Positions 51,101 to 61,763 of a DNA stretch of 64,000 nucleotides are shown here, piece after piece. Numbering within the stretch: position 1 is the first letter of the stretch; each line of letters begins with the position of its first letter. Source of the DNA: Xestospongia bergquistia (taxonomy: Eukaryota; Porifera; Demospongiae; Haplosclerida; Petrosiidae); assembly GCA_963965975.1 (NCBI GenBank), contig OZ014422.1, forward strand, positions 5,045,155 through 5,109,154, given 5' to 3'. The notes under the pieces were generated by a model that was given only the letters and a program-made list of their open reading frames with translations, was not told the DNA's origin and made no database searches. The translations under genes were made by a program, and so were the position numbers.

Positions 51101-54100
51101 TGGAGACTATTCTTATTTTGGTTGTGGCAAATGGAATACTATTAGAGATGACAAGACAGCTATGACCTGGAAACCAGAGTATGACAAACCACTTGGAGCT
51201 CCTAGGGGTCCTGCTATATACAATAATGGAATGTGGAAGAGAGAGTTTACTAAAGGAACCAGTGTTATGTTTGATACAACTAGTAATACTGGTACAATAC
51301 AATGGAGTATTGAATGACTCCTATTAATTGTGTATAATTAGTAGATACTATTGTATGCTAAATAAAACTACTATTGCTGAGTGCTTGATAAAATGGCTGC
51401 CAATAAATTCACCAATGCTGCAGTAATGGTTAGTTAAAATACTGACATTGTAATAATAACAACTTTGTTTTGGTTGATAATAAAAGAAAGAAAATATTGT
51501 TGGCATTCCTTTTGTCAAATTTACCAGCCAATCCTAAAGATCTCATGTTAATTACACATAATTAAGTTTGTTTTTCATTACAAATAACATTCATCTTTCT
51601 CTAGATTGAGAAAGTTCTTGAGTTTTTATTCAACCAGCCTTCTTACAGTGCAATTCAATAATATTAAGCTAACACTTCCTATTAATATAAAATAGGAATT
51701 TTGATGAATACACTTAAAATTGCAACATTAGTTAGGCGGGGCTCATAAAAATGGCAGCCATCTTAATTTTCAACCTATTAACAATGGTAGTTCTATGTTC
51801 TGCAAAGCTACCACAGTTCTCTTGGGATACTGTACCAGTTTTCTTTCATTCAAGCAATGAAAGTGGTCTCTACTCTCAAGAAGCTCTGGAAATAATGGCT
51901 AAGTTTCAAATGGTGACAATTGAAAAAGCACAAAGTCACCTCGTCCAAGGAGTTGATGATGAAGATGCCATGATGGCTGTCATGAAAGCTGTCAAAAAGA
52001 TCAACCCTAATGTAGCTACTTACTTCTATATGAACTCTAACAAGGATATTCCTGAATTGACACGAACAGCACGGCAATTTGAACAACATCCTGACTGGTT
52101 TTTACGTAATGAAGATGGTGTCAAAGTAAAAGATAGCCAGGGACTTTATGTCTTTGATTTAACAAACCCTGATGTACGACAATGGTGGCAGGACACATGT
52201 ATTAATGCAACAAAAGATACTAACGGAGATGGTTGCTATTGTGATTCCTCTCAACAACGACGTTTGAGATTTACACCACCTTTATCTAATACTATGTTTG
52301 AAAAGTTTGAGAAAGGTTTACTAGATCTGACACGAGATGTACAGAGAGCATTAGGTGATGATAAATTATTGATTGGAAAGGTTTCCAACCAGTCATTTGT
52401 TAAATCAGTTCAAATTGAATATTTCCAAGCTACTAATGACTCCATTAATGAGTTGATATTAGGGGTTACCAATGGTAAAGTAATGCAAGCACATGTACCT
52501 ATACAAGTAGATTGTACTGGAGATCTTACAAACTATCTAGCAGCATTTTTAATAGGAGCTGGAGACTATTCTTATTTTGGTTGTGGCATGTGGAGAACCA
52601 TGGGAGGTGATATGACAGCCATGACCTGGAAACCAGAGTATGATAAACCACTTGGAGCTCCTAGGGGTCCTGCTATATACAATAATGGAATGTGGAAGAG
52701 AGAGTTTGCTAAAGGAACTAGTGTTATGTTTGATACAACTAGTAATATTGGTACAATACAGTGGAGTACTGAATGACTCCTATTAATTATGTATAGTTAG
52801 TAGATACTATTTATATATTAAGAGAACCTATATATAGTCTACTTCATATTGCTTAATGCTTAATAAAGTAGTTGCATGTCGTCTAAAGTGGCAACAACAA
52901 AATTGCAAAATGGACTTGTCTATTTTATTATATTATATTTTAGATTTCTACACATCATTCATGGTTGTTGGTAGATAAACAATTTTTTTGTCATTTCTTT
53001 ATTAAATTTTGTTGTTATAAATCCATTTGTTTTTGATAAAGTAACATAACCACAAGTACATTACATGTGAAGAACAAAAAAGAATGCACCTATCATTATG
53101 GAATACTTAAGTAACTAGTTTTACGCAAGAATTAGTAGGATTAAGGAAATACTGTTCCCATTAAAGATCATTTATTTAAAGAAACACAAAGTATTATAAG
53201 AGTGACCTGAACAATACCAGTTATGTGAGAAATTTAGAAAGTGTAGCTACTTTAGTTTAATATTTTATTGAGGAACAGGACTAGCTTTGTCTCAATGGGT
53301 CTTATACAAGATTATGTCATTTTGTTCAAATGCCTAGTTTACCAGTACAATCAAATGATGATGAGAGCATTTAGGAAGCAGTTTAAATGCAGTAATTTAA
53401 AACAAATCATAGCTATATACCTTCATAAGGGCAGCAAAGTCACCATTTTTATTCATTCAACAATGTTTGTAGTTTTAAAATGGGCACGATCTCATGTAGC
53501 TATGATCCACTACATCATGGAGAATCGAAAATGTGACCATTAAATTTGCCATACATAATTTCAGATGATACTACTGACTACTCTAATTAAGGCACGTTCA
53601 GGCTTGCCCTGATTACCCAGATTGTTGACTACTTATTTCAGTGCTAGCACAATATAACTAATTCTGAAGCAGTACCTGGCATTTTTTGGTTTACATATCA
53701 TACAATATATACTAACAATTAATGACCACACCCACCTCTTCTGTCGTTGGAGCAATCAGAGCAAGTTTTGTAGCAGAAGATATTCCTGTTTTACGAGCAC
53801 TAGACGCTATCTCTGATTGGAGTTTTTCTAACATAGCTTTAGTTCTCATGGTCTGACCTAACTTGACATATTTGCCTAAAGCACAATGAAGTCATTATGA
53901 CATCATATACCAGGGAAATACCTGGCTCATTAAATTTAAATTGTCGCCGACCACGTCCAGCTATCTGTAGTGACACTCGTTGATCAAAATAGGGATTTCT
54001 ATCAACACTCTCTTCTTTATTTTGTTCTCTAATTATCTGCTTCATCTGTTGTTTCTGCTGAGCTCTAACATTTGCCTGTATGAATTAAAACAATGATAAA

Positions 54101-55491
54101 AATAGTACTATAGAAACTTAAAATTATAAACTTAAGAAAGTTTCACATACAAAGACATCAATATATTTATACTGCATTATTCAAGTCTAGGGCACTCTTA
54201 TGTAACATGCTCCTATGATATCTGTCTTAATTGGTAATTATTGTGTGTTCAACTTACCATAAGAGTGGGTGTACGTGTTGATTTTGGCATGTCTACTTTA
54301 CCTTCTGCATCTAAAACTAGAGGTACTGGTTTTGAGGGCCTGTTTTACAAGTAATACAATAAATATATCATGTATTAGGATACTTACATTGTAGATGTGA
54401 CAGCTGATAAGAGAGAAGGTTTACCAGCTAATGTGTTTTTTATTTTAGCTTGTAATTCAGCTGCTTTTCTTGCCTTCTCTATGTGTGTGTGTGTGTGTGG
54501 AGAGAGAGAGATCAGAGTCATCAGACAATCTACTAGATACATACAAGACTTACCCACGGCATCAGACACAGCAGGGAGTTGATGAGAAGGTATTGATACA
54601 TTAGTAGGAGTAGGCAACAGACCAGTATCTTTATCTGACTATAAAGAATAACAAATTAAAAGATTAACCCCTAGATTTGTTAGTACAATTTAAATAAACT
54701 CATACAATAATAATAGAAAATTTGGAGAGGAGCTGAATTGGGGGTTTGGTAAAATTTCCAAATTTTAACTGACAGATTAATATCACTTTTCAATAAATCA
54801 TCAAATACACAATCTTGTGGTTACATACAATAGATAAACTTACTGTTAAATATTACATATTAAATATGACATGTGTGATGACATGAGAACAATATAGAGT
54901 CATATAATACCTGAACAAGTAGAGACTTTGTGTGAGCTCGTCTCTCTTCAATTTGTTTTAATGTTGATGCCAACATTGCTTGGACGTGACCATGAGTCAA
55001 TCCCTTAGCTGGTTCATCAAATCGACTACAACATCTTAAAACAAAATTAAACTAGATTAAGAAAATACCTTTTACTTTTTTTAGCCGTGGGCATCTCTGC
55101 TTCCTCCATTTGTTCAAATAGTCTTTTTAGTCCTGGCTGCAGTATACTGCCTTTGGCAAGGTTGGCCGACTTGACCTACAACATATCATGTGACAGTCAG
55201 GTGATTATTATGTGATACAGATTACCTCTAGGACTTTACGGTAAAGTGTATCAACAAATACTGCTGTTTCATGTTCTAAATATGTCCTCAATTTTTCTGA
55301 AGGAGACAAAGTGCATTAAATAGAATAACATGTAAGAGATGACACTCACCTGTTGTTGCTTGTCTGTTTAAACTTTTAGCTATACAATCTAAGACTGTAT
55401 TCACTACTGTAGGATTAAAACCACCAAGTAAAGCTGTAATTCTCCCAGATACCCATGGTCTTAGTAACTCTAGCTCAAACTTTGACAACAT
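48112..55491 (-). CDS. PRPF3: PRPF3, U4/U6 snRNP protein
   Basis: Sixteen exons give 636 residues: 55350-55491, 55226-55296, 55069-55175, 54911-55025, 54554-54638, 54388-54478, 54258-54339, 53922-54075, 53736-53875, 49919-50069, 49444-49587, 49287-49386, 48769-48919, 48565-48721, 48412-48479 and 48112-48264. The N-terminal PWI domain reads [20 protein letters not shown] and on. The middle has [20 protein letters not shown] and the [12 protein letters not shown] block. The C-terminal part has [69 protein letters not shown] and [24 protein letters not shown]3 holds U4/U6 in the tri-snRNP. Intron 9 (50070-53735) is far larger than the others and contains two complete opposite-strand genes. Confidence 0.95.
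49641..49822. mobile_element. MITE-like inverted-repeat element in a PRPF3 intron
   Basis: The left end taccgtaaatgtcaaaattt and right end aaaattttgacatttacagt are almost perfect inverted repeats about 180 bp apart. Inside, gttgacacaaaacgc occurs twice as a direct repeat and several GCGAAAATT blocks appear. It has no coding capacity, which fits a non-autonomous DNA transposon. Confidence 0.75.
50289..51317 (+). CDS. Secreted glycoside-hydrolase-like protein, copy 1 (nested in PRPF3 intron)
   Basis: A single-exon frame of 342 residues with a signal peptide ([18 protein letters not shown]). The body has [66 protein letters not shown] and [11 protein letters not shown], a strand-and-acidic-residue pattern like TIM-barrel putative glycosyl hydrolases of the GHL15 type. 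That family name is my best recollection, and substrate and catalytic residues are not known to me. An upstream tggggctcataaaa box just before the ATG is repeated at copy 2. It lies inside PRPF3 intron 9 on the opposite strand. Lack of introns in an intron-rich region suggests retroposition or horizontal gain. Secretion is inferred. Confidence 0.8.
   Translation: MAAIFIVYLLSMIVLCSAKLPQFSWDTVPVFFHSGNESGLYSQDALQTMAKFQMVTIEKFQSYQVQGVDDEDDMVAVMKAVKKINPNVATYFYMNSYKDRPEMTRMARQLEQHPDWFLRNEEGIKVKNNGQGYYVFDLSNPDVRQWWQDTCINAIRDADGDGCYCDSSAQRPVKFTPPLSDAIFEKFEKGLLDLTQDVQKALGDDKLLIGKVSNQSFVKSVQIEYFQATNDSINELMLGVTNGKVMQAHVPVQVDCTGDLTNYLAAFLIGAGDYSYFGCGKWNTIRDDKTAMTWKPEYDKPLGAPRGPAIYNNGMWKREFTKGTSVMFDTTSNTGTIQWSIE
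51751..52776 (+). CDS. Secreted glycoside-hydrolase-like protein, copy 2 (nested in PRPF3 intron)
   Basis: A single-exon frame of 341 residues, highly similar to the copy 434 bp upstream, with signal peptide [18 protein letters not shown]. Differences cluster in the first 200 residues (for example [10 protein letters not shown] against [10 protein letters not shown]), while the region [20 protein letters not shown] through [11 protein letters not shown] is identical and nearly so in DNA. The promoter-proximal box (ggcggggctcataaaa) is shared. Both copies keep open frames, signal peptides and the [20 protein letters not shown] block, so both are probably functional. The function is as uncertain as for copy 1. 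Confidence 0.8.
   Translation: MAAILIFNLLTMVVLCSAKLPQFSWDTVPVFFHSSNESGLYSQEALEIMAKFQMVTIEKAQSHLVQGVDDEDAMMAVMKAVKKINPNVATYFYMNSNKDIPELTRTARQFEQHPDWFLRNEDGVKVKDSQGLYVFDLTNPDVRQWWQDTCINATKDTNGDGCYCDSSQQRRLRFTPPLSNTMFEKFEKGLLDLTRDVQRALGDDKLLIGKVSNQSFVKSVQIEYFQATNDSINELILGVTNGKVMQAHVPIQVDCTGDLTNYLAAFLIGAGDYSYFGCGMWRTMGGDMTAMTWKPEYDKPLGAPRGPAIYNNGMWKREFAKGTSVMFDTTSNIGTIQWSTE
52777..53735. other. Remainder of PRPF3 intron 9
   Basis: About 960 bp between nested copy 2 and PRPF3 exon 9. Some short open frames occur but none has a recognisable domain or splice logic. No clear transposon ends were seen. Confidence 0.5.
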
Positions 55492-55492
55492 T

Positions 55493-56480
55493 TTGAAGAG
55501 GACGTTTGTGATACGTGCTATCTATTTATACAGTCCAATCAAATTGCAGTAACCACGTGGTATGATAAGTGGTTTTGGAATAATTAATTAGTTCGTGTAG
55601 ACAGCTTCTTGAGAGTTGCTCTCTTCACTTGTTGTTGACACTTCTGTTCTTGTTCAGCTAATGTAGTAGCCATCTAAAGAATATATTAATCAGTATTGAC
55701 TAAATATGGAGTTGTTATATAATATATTATTACCAAGTCAACTATTGCTGTTTTTAATGATTTCAAAGTTTCCTTCAATTCTTGTACAACTCCTTCAAGT
55801 TAGGTTGTCTTCTTGGTAGTTATGAGAGAGAGAGAGAGAAAGTATACGCCCTCAGTAATTAATAATCATATAACCTTGCTTATATCTTTTTTCTGCTCTC
55901 TTTAATTCATAATCAACAGATGTGAATAATAGGGATTTCTGTCATTAATGTGCTATTATGTAGGGCCCAAGTTTGTTTGTTTTTCAAGGACTGTGAGAGA
56001 GAGCCATCCTGCATTAATGTTTTGAGAGAATACTTTATGTGTTTGTAGTAATAGCTCTTATTAAAATATATCATCACAGATTAACTTGGATTAACTAAAT
56101 ATTCCTTTGAAATAATGATTAAATTAGATAGTTTTATGTATAACTTAATGATAGAATATAACAGTAGAGTTTGAAGTGCAATCTTTTGGCTTAGGATATG
56201 AATATAATCAAATATCACAGCTTAAATGACTGTTGTTTTGATTAACAATGTTCTATACAATAAGAACCCAACCCATCATAGTTTATATTGATTGGTGGTT
56301 AAGGTAGCCAATCAGATTCAATTACCTGATCTTAAGCCATCAGTCGTCTTGAAGCTGCATGATCAACTACTAAGAAGACAATTATTGGATATCCTGAAAA
56401 CTCAAAATCATCAACAAACTTGTAGTCACTATTCTAACACTAACACTATTTCTCTATCTCAAGTGAGTGTCTAGAGTGGA
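55493..56480. repeat. Segmental duplication, copy A (deleted in the middle)
   Basis: From just upstream of the PRPF3 start codon (gaagaggac, ccacgtgg), this stretch matches 61764-62180 and then 63483-64000, in the same orientation, with scattered substitutions. The 1.3 kb that separates these two parts in copy B is missing here. The homology starts within a few bases of the PRPF3 ATG. Confidence 0.85.
55584..55880 (-). pseudogene. Truncated copy of the coiled-coil gene 3' end
   Basis: An exon-like piece at 55584-55673 begins MATTLAEQEQKCQQQVKR and ends early at TRTN compared with the copy at 61838-61963. The neighbouring exon (LEGVVQELKETLKSLK) has an in-frame TAA where the other copy has an Asn codon. 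Upstream exons are absent because of the internal deletion in this duplicate. Confidence 0.75.
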
Positions 56481-57533
56481 TGCTATATATTTCTAGCTCA
56501 TCAGACTTGTAGGTATTTAAGTTAATAATAACTATACAATGATTTGCTTTACCAAACAAAACTTAATTTTCACCAAATAAAGCTTCCTGAGAAACTATAA
56601 ATAATGCAAATAACTCATTTATATATTCCAGGGGTCCATTATTAAATTCTGAGCCCTAAATATAAGTCAAATAGTGCTGTTGCTATGACTACAGTGTCAA
56701 ATGTCTACTTGGTGAAAGTAAACTTTATTTGGTGAATCAAATCATTAATTCTACTATCTTAAATCTACCTATAAACGCTCTGGACTTGTCCTTATAATTA
56801 TACAAGATTGTTAGAGAAAACAAGAAAATTTCATACTAGTGGTAAAATAGGGATTGTACTGACATATATAAATGACAAATATAGTAACACTGAAAATGCA
56901 TGCCATTTATGAATAACATTCCTTCTGTGTAGGCAAATTGCAGCAGCAACTTTACTTGTGTTACTATTTTTAGCGCAACTATTTTTGTTTTTCATACTGC
57001 AATAAAAATTCTTCTGAGGTGAGGATCAATTCTTAGTAATATCAATTCTAGGTATTGTTATTACAACATGGTAGATACTCCCTTAGTTATCACAACTGTA
57101 TAGTATAATTTATGTTGTTTTGTATTATTTTGTAAAATTTCCAAGAAGTCAACTTAAAAATTTAGAGCCATTTACTTGTATAATGCAGTAAAGGTCATAT
57201 GTTATATATACACATTGCAACAATATTTCAATTGACAGCTATTCTCCGTTAGAGACAAATACCATTAATGAATCTAAGACTTTATAGGAAGAGGTCATAT
57301 TGCACATGCATACATACAATGCCTATATCTATTACTGTTAATTTAACTCGATTATCCTTTCTTCTATTACTACTAATGAAAGAAATGGAATAGTGTGTTA
57401 TATTTCAGGAACCCTGTAATTATTATAAAATTACGTGGTCATTTTATGATCATGGCCAGTCTACAATTATGTCCAATGATTATGATATTTTACTGATATT
57501 CAAATAAAGATTTTCTATTATTACAGGTGAAAC
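56481..57533. other. Gene-free interval upstream of the multi-MATH gene
   Basis: About 1 kb of AT-rich sequence. A TTACAG acceptor at about 57521-57526, 8 bp before the ATG, suggests that a non-coding first exon of the downstream gene lies somewhere here. No other gene was seen. Confidence 0.45.
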
Positions 57534-60500
57534 ATGGATGAACTGGAACAAGATATTGTGTTTGTTAATCCTCCAACATATGACCCTAACTGTCCAGTTT
57601 GTTTTGAACTATTAAAAGATGCTTATCAAACAACTTGTTGTGGTAATCACATATGCTCTAATTGTACTGAACGACTAAAGTGTACTCCTAATGTCAAGTG
57701 TCCTCAATGTCGAGATGATAACTTTGAAGCAAATGTAGATAAGTTTTTTTCTAGTCAGCTGTTAAAATTAAGAGTACGTTGTTATTATCATAAGGAGGGA
57801 TGTACCTGGACAGGAGAACTATGTGGATTAGAACAACATGTAACAATGAATTGTAATAGGGGCATGGATGAACCAGAAGAAGATATTGAGTTTATTAATC
57901 CTCCACCATACGATTATAAGTGTCCATTTTGTAGTAAACTATTAAGAGATAGTTATCAAACAACTTGTTGTGGCAATCACATATGCTCTGAATGTACCAA
58001 AAAACTAAAACCAAACTTCAAGTGTCCTCAATGTCAACATGATAACTTCAAAGCAAATGAAGATAAATTTTTCTCTCGTCAGCTGTTAAATTTAAAAGTA
58101 CATTGTTATTACCATAAGGAGGGATGTACTTGGACAGGTGAGCTACGTGGATTAGAACAACATGTAACAACAAATTGTAATAAAGGTGTTATAAAATGCA
58201 AGCACTGCAATTCTCAATGTGCTGATGAGGCAGCAGTAGAAGAGCATTTACCAAATTGTGGGGAAATCCCTATTGATTGTCCTAATAAATGTTCTAATAG
58301 CCAATATAAGCGCAAAGATATGCAACATCATCTTGAGACAGAATGTCCTTTACGTGTAATTGTTCATTCCAAGGGAAGCATACCTTATACTGCCAACAAG
58401 ATAGTACAAACAGTTCCTTTATCTTTTACAATGACAAATTACATGTATTATTTAGAGAGTAGAGATCCTTGGTTTAGTCCTCCATTCTATACACACAAAC
58501 AAGGGTATAAGATTCATTTAAGGGTAGATGCAAATTTACATGAACAGGGCAATGTTTCTGTAGTTGCATTTACAACAAAAGGTGAGTATGACCATTTACT
58601 TCAGTGGCCACTTCGGGCTGAAATAGAAGTGGGTCTCCTTAATTGGAGAGTTAAAAGATATAACGTCAAGACACTTTACCTCTCAGGTGATTATTTCTGT
58701 AGTCAGATGCCCACTGAGAAACTAGCTGAGTGGGGTAAAGGCATCATCAAATTTATACCCAATGAAGAGCTTTGGTACGATCCTGGTAAAAACACAGAAT
58801 ATCTACAACACAACTGTTTGAGCTTCCAAGTTAGGAGAGTGACTATTTTACCAAATATTGTACCAGATCTTCCACTATGGGCTATAGGAAAATGCTTATT
58901 TCAATTCACAATTATTTCATTTACTCAAATTAAGCAAAGAAAAGCTTCTTTTTATGGTCCTCCATTTTATACAAATTTAAGAGGATACAAGCTTATCGTT
59001 TCTGCTTTCAATGATTTCAATACAACAAAGGGTACATATATGTCCCTGCATGCTAGGCTCATGAAGGGAGAGTATGATGATACATTAGCTTGGCCTTTTA
59101 GTGGTGATGTTGTTGTTGAAATATTGAATTGGAGGGAAGATAAAAATCATCAAAAGTACACTTTTAGTTTCCATAAAGGATTGCCAAGTACATCTATTAA
59201 TAGAGTACTCAATATTGATATAGCACTGTCTGGTTGTCAACAGATTGTACCATACAGTGCCCTTCCTTACAACCATTCTACAAACACAGAGTTTCTTAGA
59301 AATGATTGCATTCATATTAAAGTTAAGTCAGTAGATGTATATTCCTCTCATAACATTCTTAAAAGCCCTTTTTGGAGACACCCTTCACATGATACACAAG
59401 AACTTTGTCATTTTGTGCTAACTCACTTTACTAAGCGTATACAACACAAGACCATATATTTCAGTGATCCTTTTGAAAACGGATACAGAATGCAACTTAA
59501 AGTCAATCCTGACGAGGATGGTCATGTTGGTATACATGTGTATCTAATGAAAGGCCCAATAGATGAATTTTTGCCATGGCCTTTTCATGGAGATGTAGTA
59601 GTAGAACTACTGAATTGGAGAGAAGACAATGGTCATCACAGTAGAGTGATTGAATTGTCATCAAATGTCAGTAATAGTGCATGTAGTCGTGTAATAACTG
59701 GTGAACGAGGAAGTGTCAGCTGGGGAAACTCACAATTTATACAACATTCAGCTCTTGAATACAATCCATATACAAACACAAAATACCTTCAAGATGATTG
59801 CCTACTATTCAGAGTCAAAGACGTCATTGTTCACTCATCTGAGTTCAGTCAGAAATGTCCATGGTGGCAAAATCCTCAAACAGTGTCTCCTTACTTAGAG
59901 TTTAATGTTACAAATTTTTCAAAACGTAAAGATCTTGGTAGTACATACATTAGCTCTGCATTCTTAACACATTACCAAGGTTATAAAATGAGACTAGAAG
60001 TTGAAGCAGAAAGAAGGAATGAAACCTATTATGTTTCAGTAAATGCTCGCCTCTTAAAGGGTGACAATGATGACAATCTTGTGTGGCCTTTTGAAGCTGA
60101 TATCTTTGTTCAGCTTCTTAATTGGAGACAGAACATCAATCATTATGATCAAACAATATCCTTCGATAGAAAAACTCCAGACTATTTTTCTGGCCGTGTT
60201 GCAATAGGGGAAGCAGCTTTAGGCTGTTGTAGTGCACAACAATCAATACTTTGCTCAAAACTTAGATACGACAATACAACCAACACTGAGTATTTACAGA
60301 ATGATTGCCTTAGATTTAAGGTCAAAGAAGTAGTTGTATACTCAACACCTCATTGCAGTAAGAGTCCAATTTGGCAAAATCAGAAACCTTCAAAATTCTT
60401 TGAGTTCACTATAACTCAATTCTCTCATCATATTCGACTAAAGAATGCTTATTTCAGTCCTCCATTTTATACATCTGCATATGGTTATAAAATGTGCCTA

Positions 60501-61379
60501 AAAGTATATGCTGCAGGCAATGAAGGGACACATGTAGCAATTTATGGATATTTAATGAAAGGTGAATATGATGACTTCCTATCATGGCCTTTTTGTGCTG
60601 ATATTGTTATTGACATTCTTAATTGGAATGGTGATCACAATCATCATAGAAAGGTTCTGAGTTTTGATGATAGCAGTCCTGACAATGCTCGTGCTAGAGT
60701 TTATGATGATGGTCTAGCCCCCCAAGGCTATGGTAATAGTGAAGTTATACCAATCTCTACTTTATTTCCTAGATATGCTTCAAATACAGAATATCTTGAA
60801 GATAACTGTATGCGTATTAGAGTATATGATATTGCTATATATAACACTCCTCTACTTAACAAAACTCCAAGATGGCAGAATTCATGGTTCACCACATCAC
60901 CTTGGCTACAATTCACTGTCACAGGGTTTTATAAACGTAAGATATATGACAGTGAGTATATTAGTCCTCCATTCTATACTCATAAAAATGGCTACAAAAT
61001 GAGATTAGAAGCAAATCCTAATGGATATGGTGATGGTAAAGGTACTCATCTTTCAATTTTTGCTTGTTTGCTTAAAGGTGAGAATGATTATAATCTGAAA
61101 TGGCCAATGAATATTGATATATCAATACAACTTATTAATTGGCGTAAAGATGACTCGCATATTTTGCATGTAATACATTTTGCTAATGCAGTATCTGGTG
61201 CTCGTAATCAAGTAATGGGTACAAAGGAAAAAGCTGATTCCAGTTGGGGGAATCATAAATTCTGTGCTCACTCTACTTTATACACAGCTACTCGTGATGT
61301 TCAATACATTGAAGATGACTGTATTCTTTTGAGAGTTAGAGGTGTAATAATACACTCACGTAAAGGATTTTTTTCATAA
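57534..61379 (+). CDS. TRAF-like protein with two RING/zinc-finger blocks and six MATH domains
   Basis: One uninterrupted frame of 1281 residues. Residues ~15-110 hold a RING (CPVCFELL, TTCCGNHICSNC, KCPQC) and a TRAF-type finger (CYYHKEGCTWTGEL). Residues ~111-218 repeat the whole block (CPFCSKLL, TTCCGNHICSEC). A further TRAF zinc-finger pair follows (KCKHCNSQCADEAAVEEHLP; CPNKCSNSQYKRKDMQHHLE). From ~295 to the end are six MATH/TRAF-C repeats, each marked by a PPFYT..GYK-like motif, a KGEYDD-type turn, WPF and LNWR. The repeat starts include SFTMTNYMYYLES, FQFTIISFTQIKQR, CHFVLTHFTKRIQH, LEFNVTNFSKRKD, FEFTITQFSHHIR and LQFTVTGFYKRKI. TRAFs normally have one RING and one MATH domain. E3 ligase and receptor-adaptor roles are inference. 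No coiled coil is obvious. Confidence 0.9.
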   Translation: MDELEQDIVFVNPPTYDPNCPVCFELLKDAYQTTCCGNHICSNCTERLKCTPNVKCPQCRDDNFEANVDKFFSSQLLKLRVRCYYHKEGCTWTGELCGLEQHVTMNCNRGMDEPEEDIEFINPPPYDYKCPFCSKLLRDSYQTTCCGNHICSECTKKLKPNFKCPQCQHDNFKANEDKFFSRQLLNLKVHCYYHKEGCTWTGELRGLEQHVTTNCNKGVIKCKHCNSQCADEAAVEEHLPNCGEIPIDCPNKCSNSQYKRKDMQHHLETECPLRVIVHSKGSIPYTANKIVQTVPLSFTMTNYMYYLESRDPWFSPPFYTHKQGYKIHLRVDANLHEQGNVSVVAFTTKGEYDHLLQWPLRAEIEVGLLNWRVKRYNVKTLYLSGDYFCSQMPTEKLAEWGKGIIKFIPNEELWYDPGKNTEYLQHNCLSFQVRRVTILPNIVPDLPLWAIGKCLFQFTIISFTQIKQRKASFYGPPFYTNLRGYKLIVSAFNDFNTTKGTYMSLHARLMKGEYDDTLAWPFSGDVVVEILNWREDKNHQKYTFSFHKGLPSTSINRVLNIDIALSGCQQIVPYSALPYNHSTNTEFLRNDCIHIKVKSVDVYSSHNILKSPFWRHPSHDTQELCHFVLTHFTKRIQHKTIYFSDPFENGYRMQLKVNPDEDGHVGIHVYLMKGPIDEFLPWPFHGDVVVELLNWREDNGHHSRVIELSSNVSNSACSRVITGERGSVSWGNSQFIQHSALEYNPYTNTKYLQDDCLLFRVKDVIVHSSEFSQKCPWWQNPQTVSPYLEFNVTNFSKRKDLGSTYISSAFLTHYQGYKMRLEVEAERRNETYYVSVNARLLKGDNDDNLVWPFEADIFVQLLNWRQNINHYDQTISFDRKTPDYFSGRVAIGEAALGCCSAQQSILCSKLRYDNTTNTEYLQNDCLRFKVKEVVVYSTPHCSKSPIWQNQKPSKFFEFTITQFSHHIRLKNAYFSPPFYTSAYGYKMCLKVYAAGNEGTHVAIYGYLMKGEYDDFLSWPFCADIVIDILNWNGDHNHHRKVLSFDDSSPDNARARVYDDGLAPQGYGNSEVIPISTLFPRYASNTEYLEDNCMRIRVYDIAIYNTPLLNKTPRWQNSWFTTSPWLQFTVTGFYKRKIYDSEYISPPFYTHKNGYKMRLEANPNGYGDGKGTHLSIFACLLKGENDYNLKWPMNIDISIQLINWRKDDSHILHVIHFANAVSGARNQVMGTKEKADSSWGNHKFCAHSTLYTATRDVQYIEDDCILLRVRGVIIHSRKGFFS

Positions 61380-61763
61380 ACAAACCACAGAGACAATGTA
61401 ACAATAATAATTTGTAGTAACTAAAAATGTTATATTTTTGTTTTTACTTTGTAATGAATGTGTATCAAACATTATCTTTAGAATTTACTAAAGTTATTAC
61501 TCATTTTCTTTTTACAGTTCTTACAGTGAACTATAGATTTGTAATAGTACCATATGTTTAGTAATTTTGTTAGTAGATAATTTTTACATATTTTGAAGAT
61601 AGTTAAAGCAATTGCAAAATTCAATCTTTTGATAATGGAAGTGTACACAATAAGTCAAGTGGTGAGTTCCGAATGGCCTTGTGGAAGCATTCTCAAGCCT
61701 AAAAAGATGGAAGTTCAAGGGATTAGAAGCAATCTTATTGATAAGCCTAATTATTATTATTTT
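61380..61763. other. 3' flank of the multi-MATH gene
   Basis: About 380 AT-rich bases from the stop codon to the start of duplication copy B. They presumably hold the 3' UTR. No exon or repeat was recognised. Confidence 0.5.

Noticed and set aside
53268-53543. A 91-codon plus-strand frame in the large PRPF3 intron, considered as a third nested gene
   Set aside because: No signal peptide, no similarity to the two hydrolase-like genes and no recognisable domain or promoter box.
55493-55600. The CCACGTGG box upstream of PRPF3 considered as a functional E-box with a second active promoter at 61820
   Set aside because: The second copy has no PRPF3 exon beside it, so presence of the box there reflects duplication, not evidence of activity.
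59085-59315. Minus-strand frame inside the multi-MATH gene
   Set aside because: Antisense shadow of a long, domain-rich plus-strand frame.
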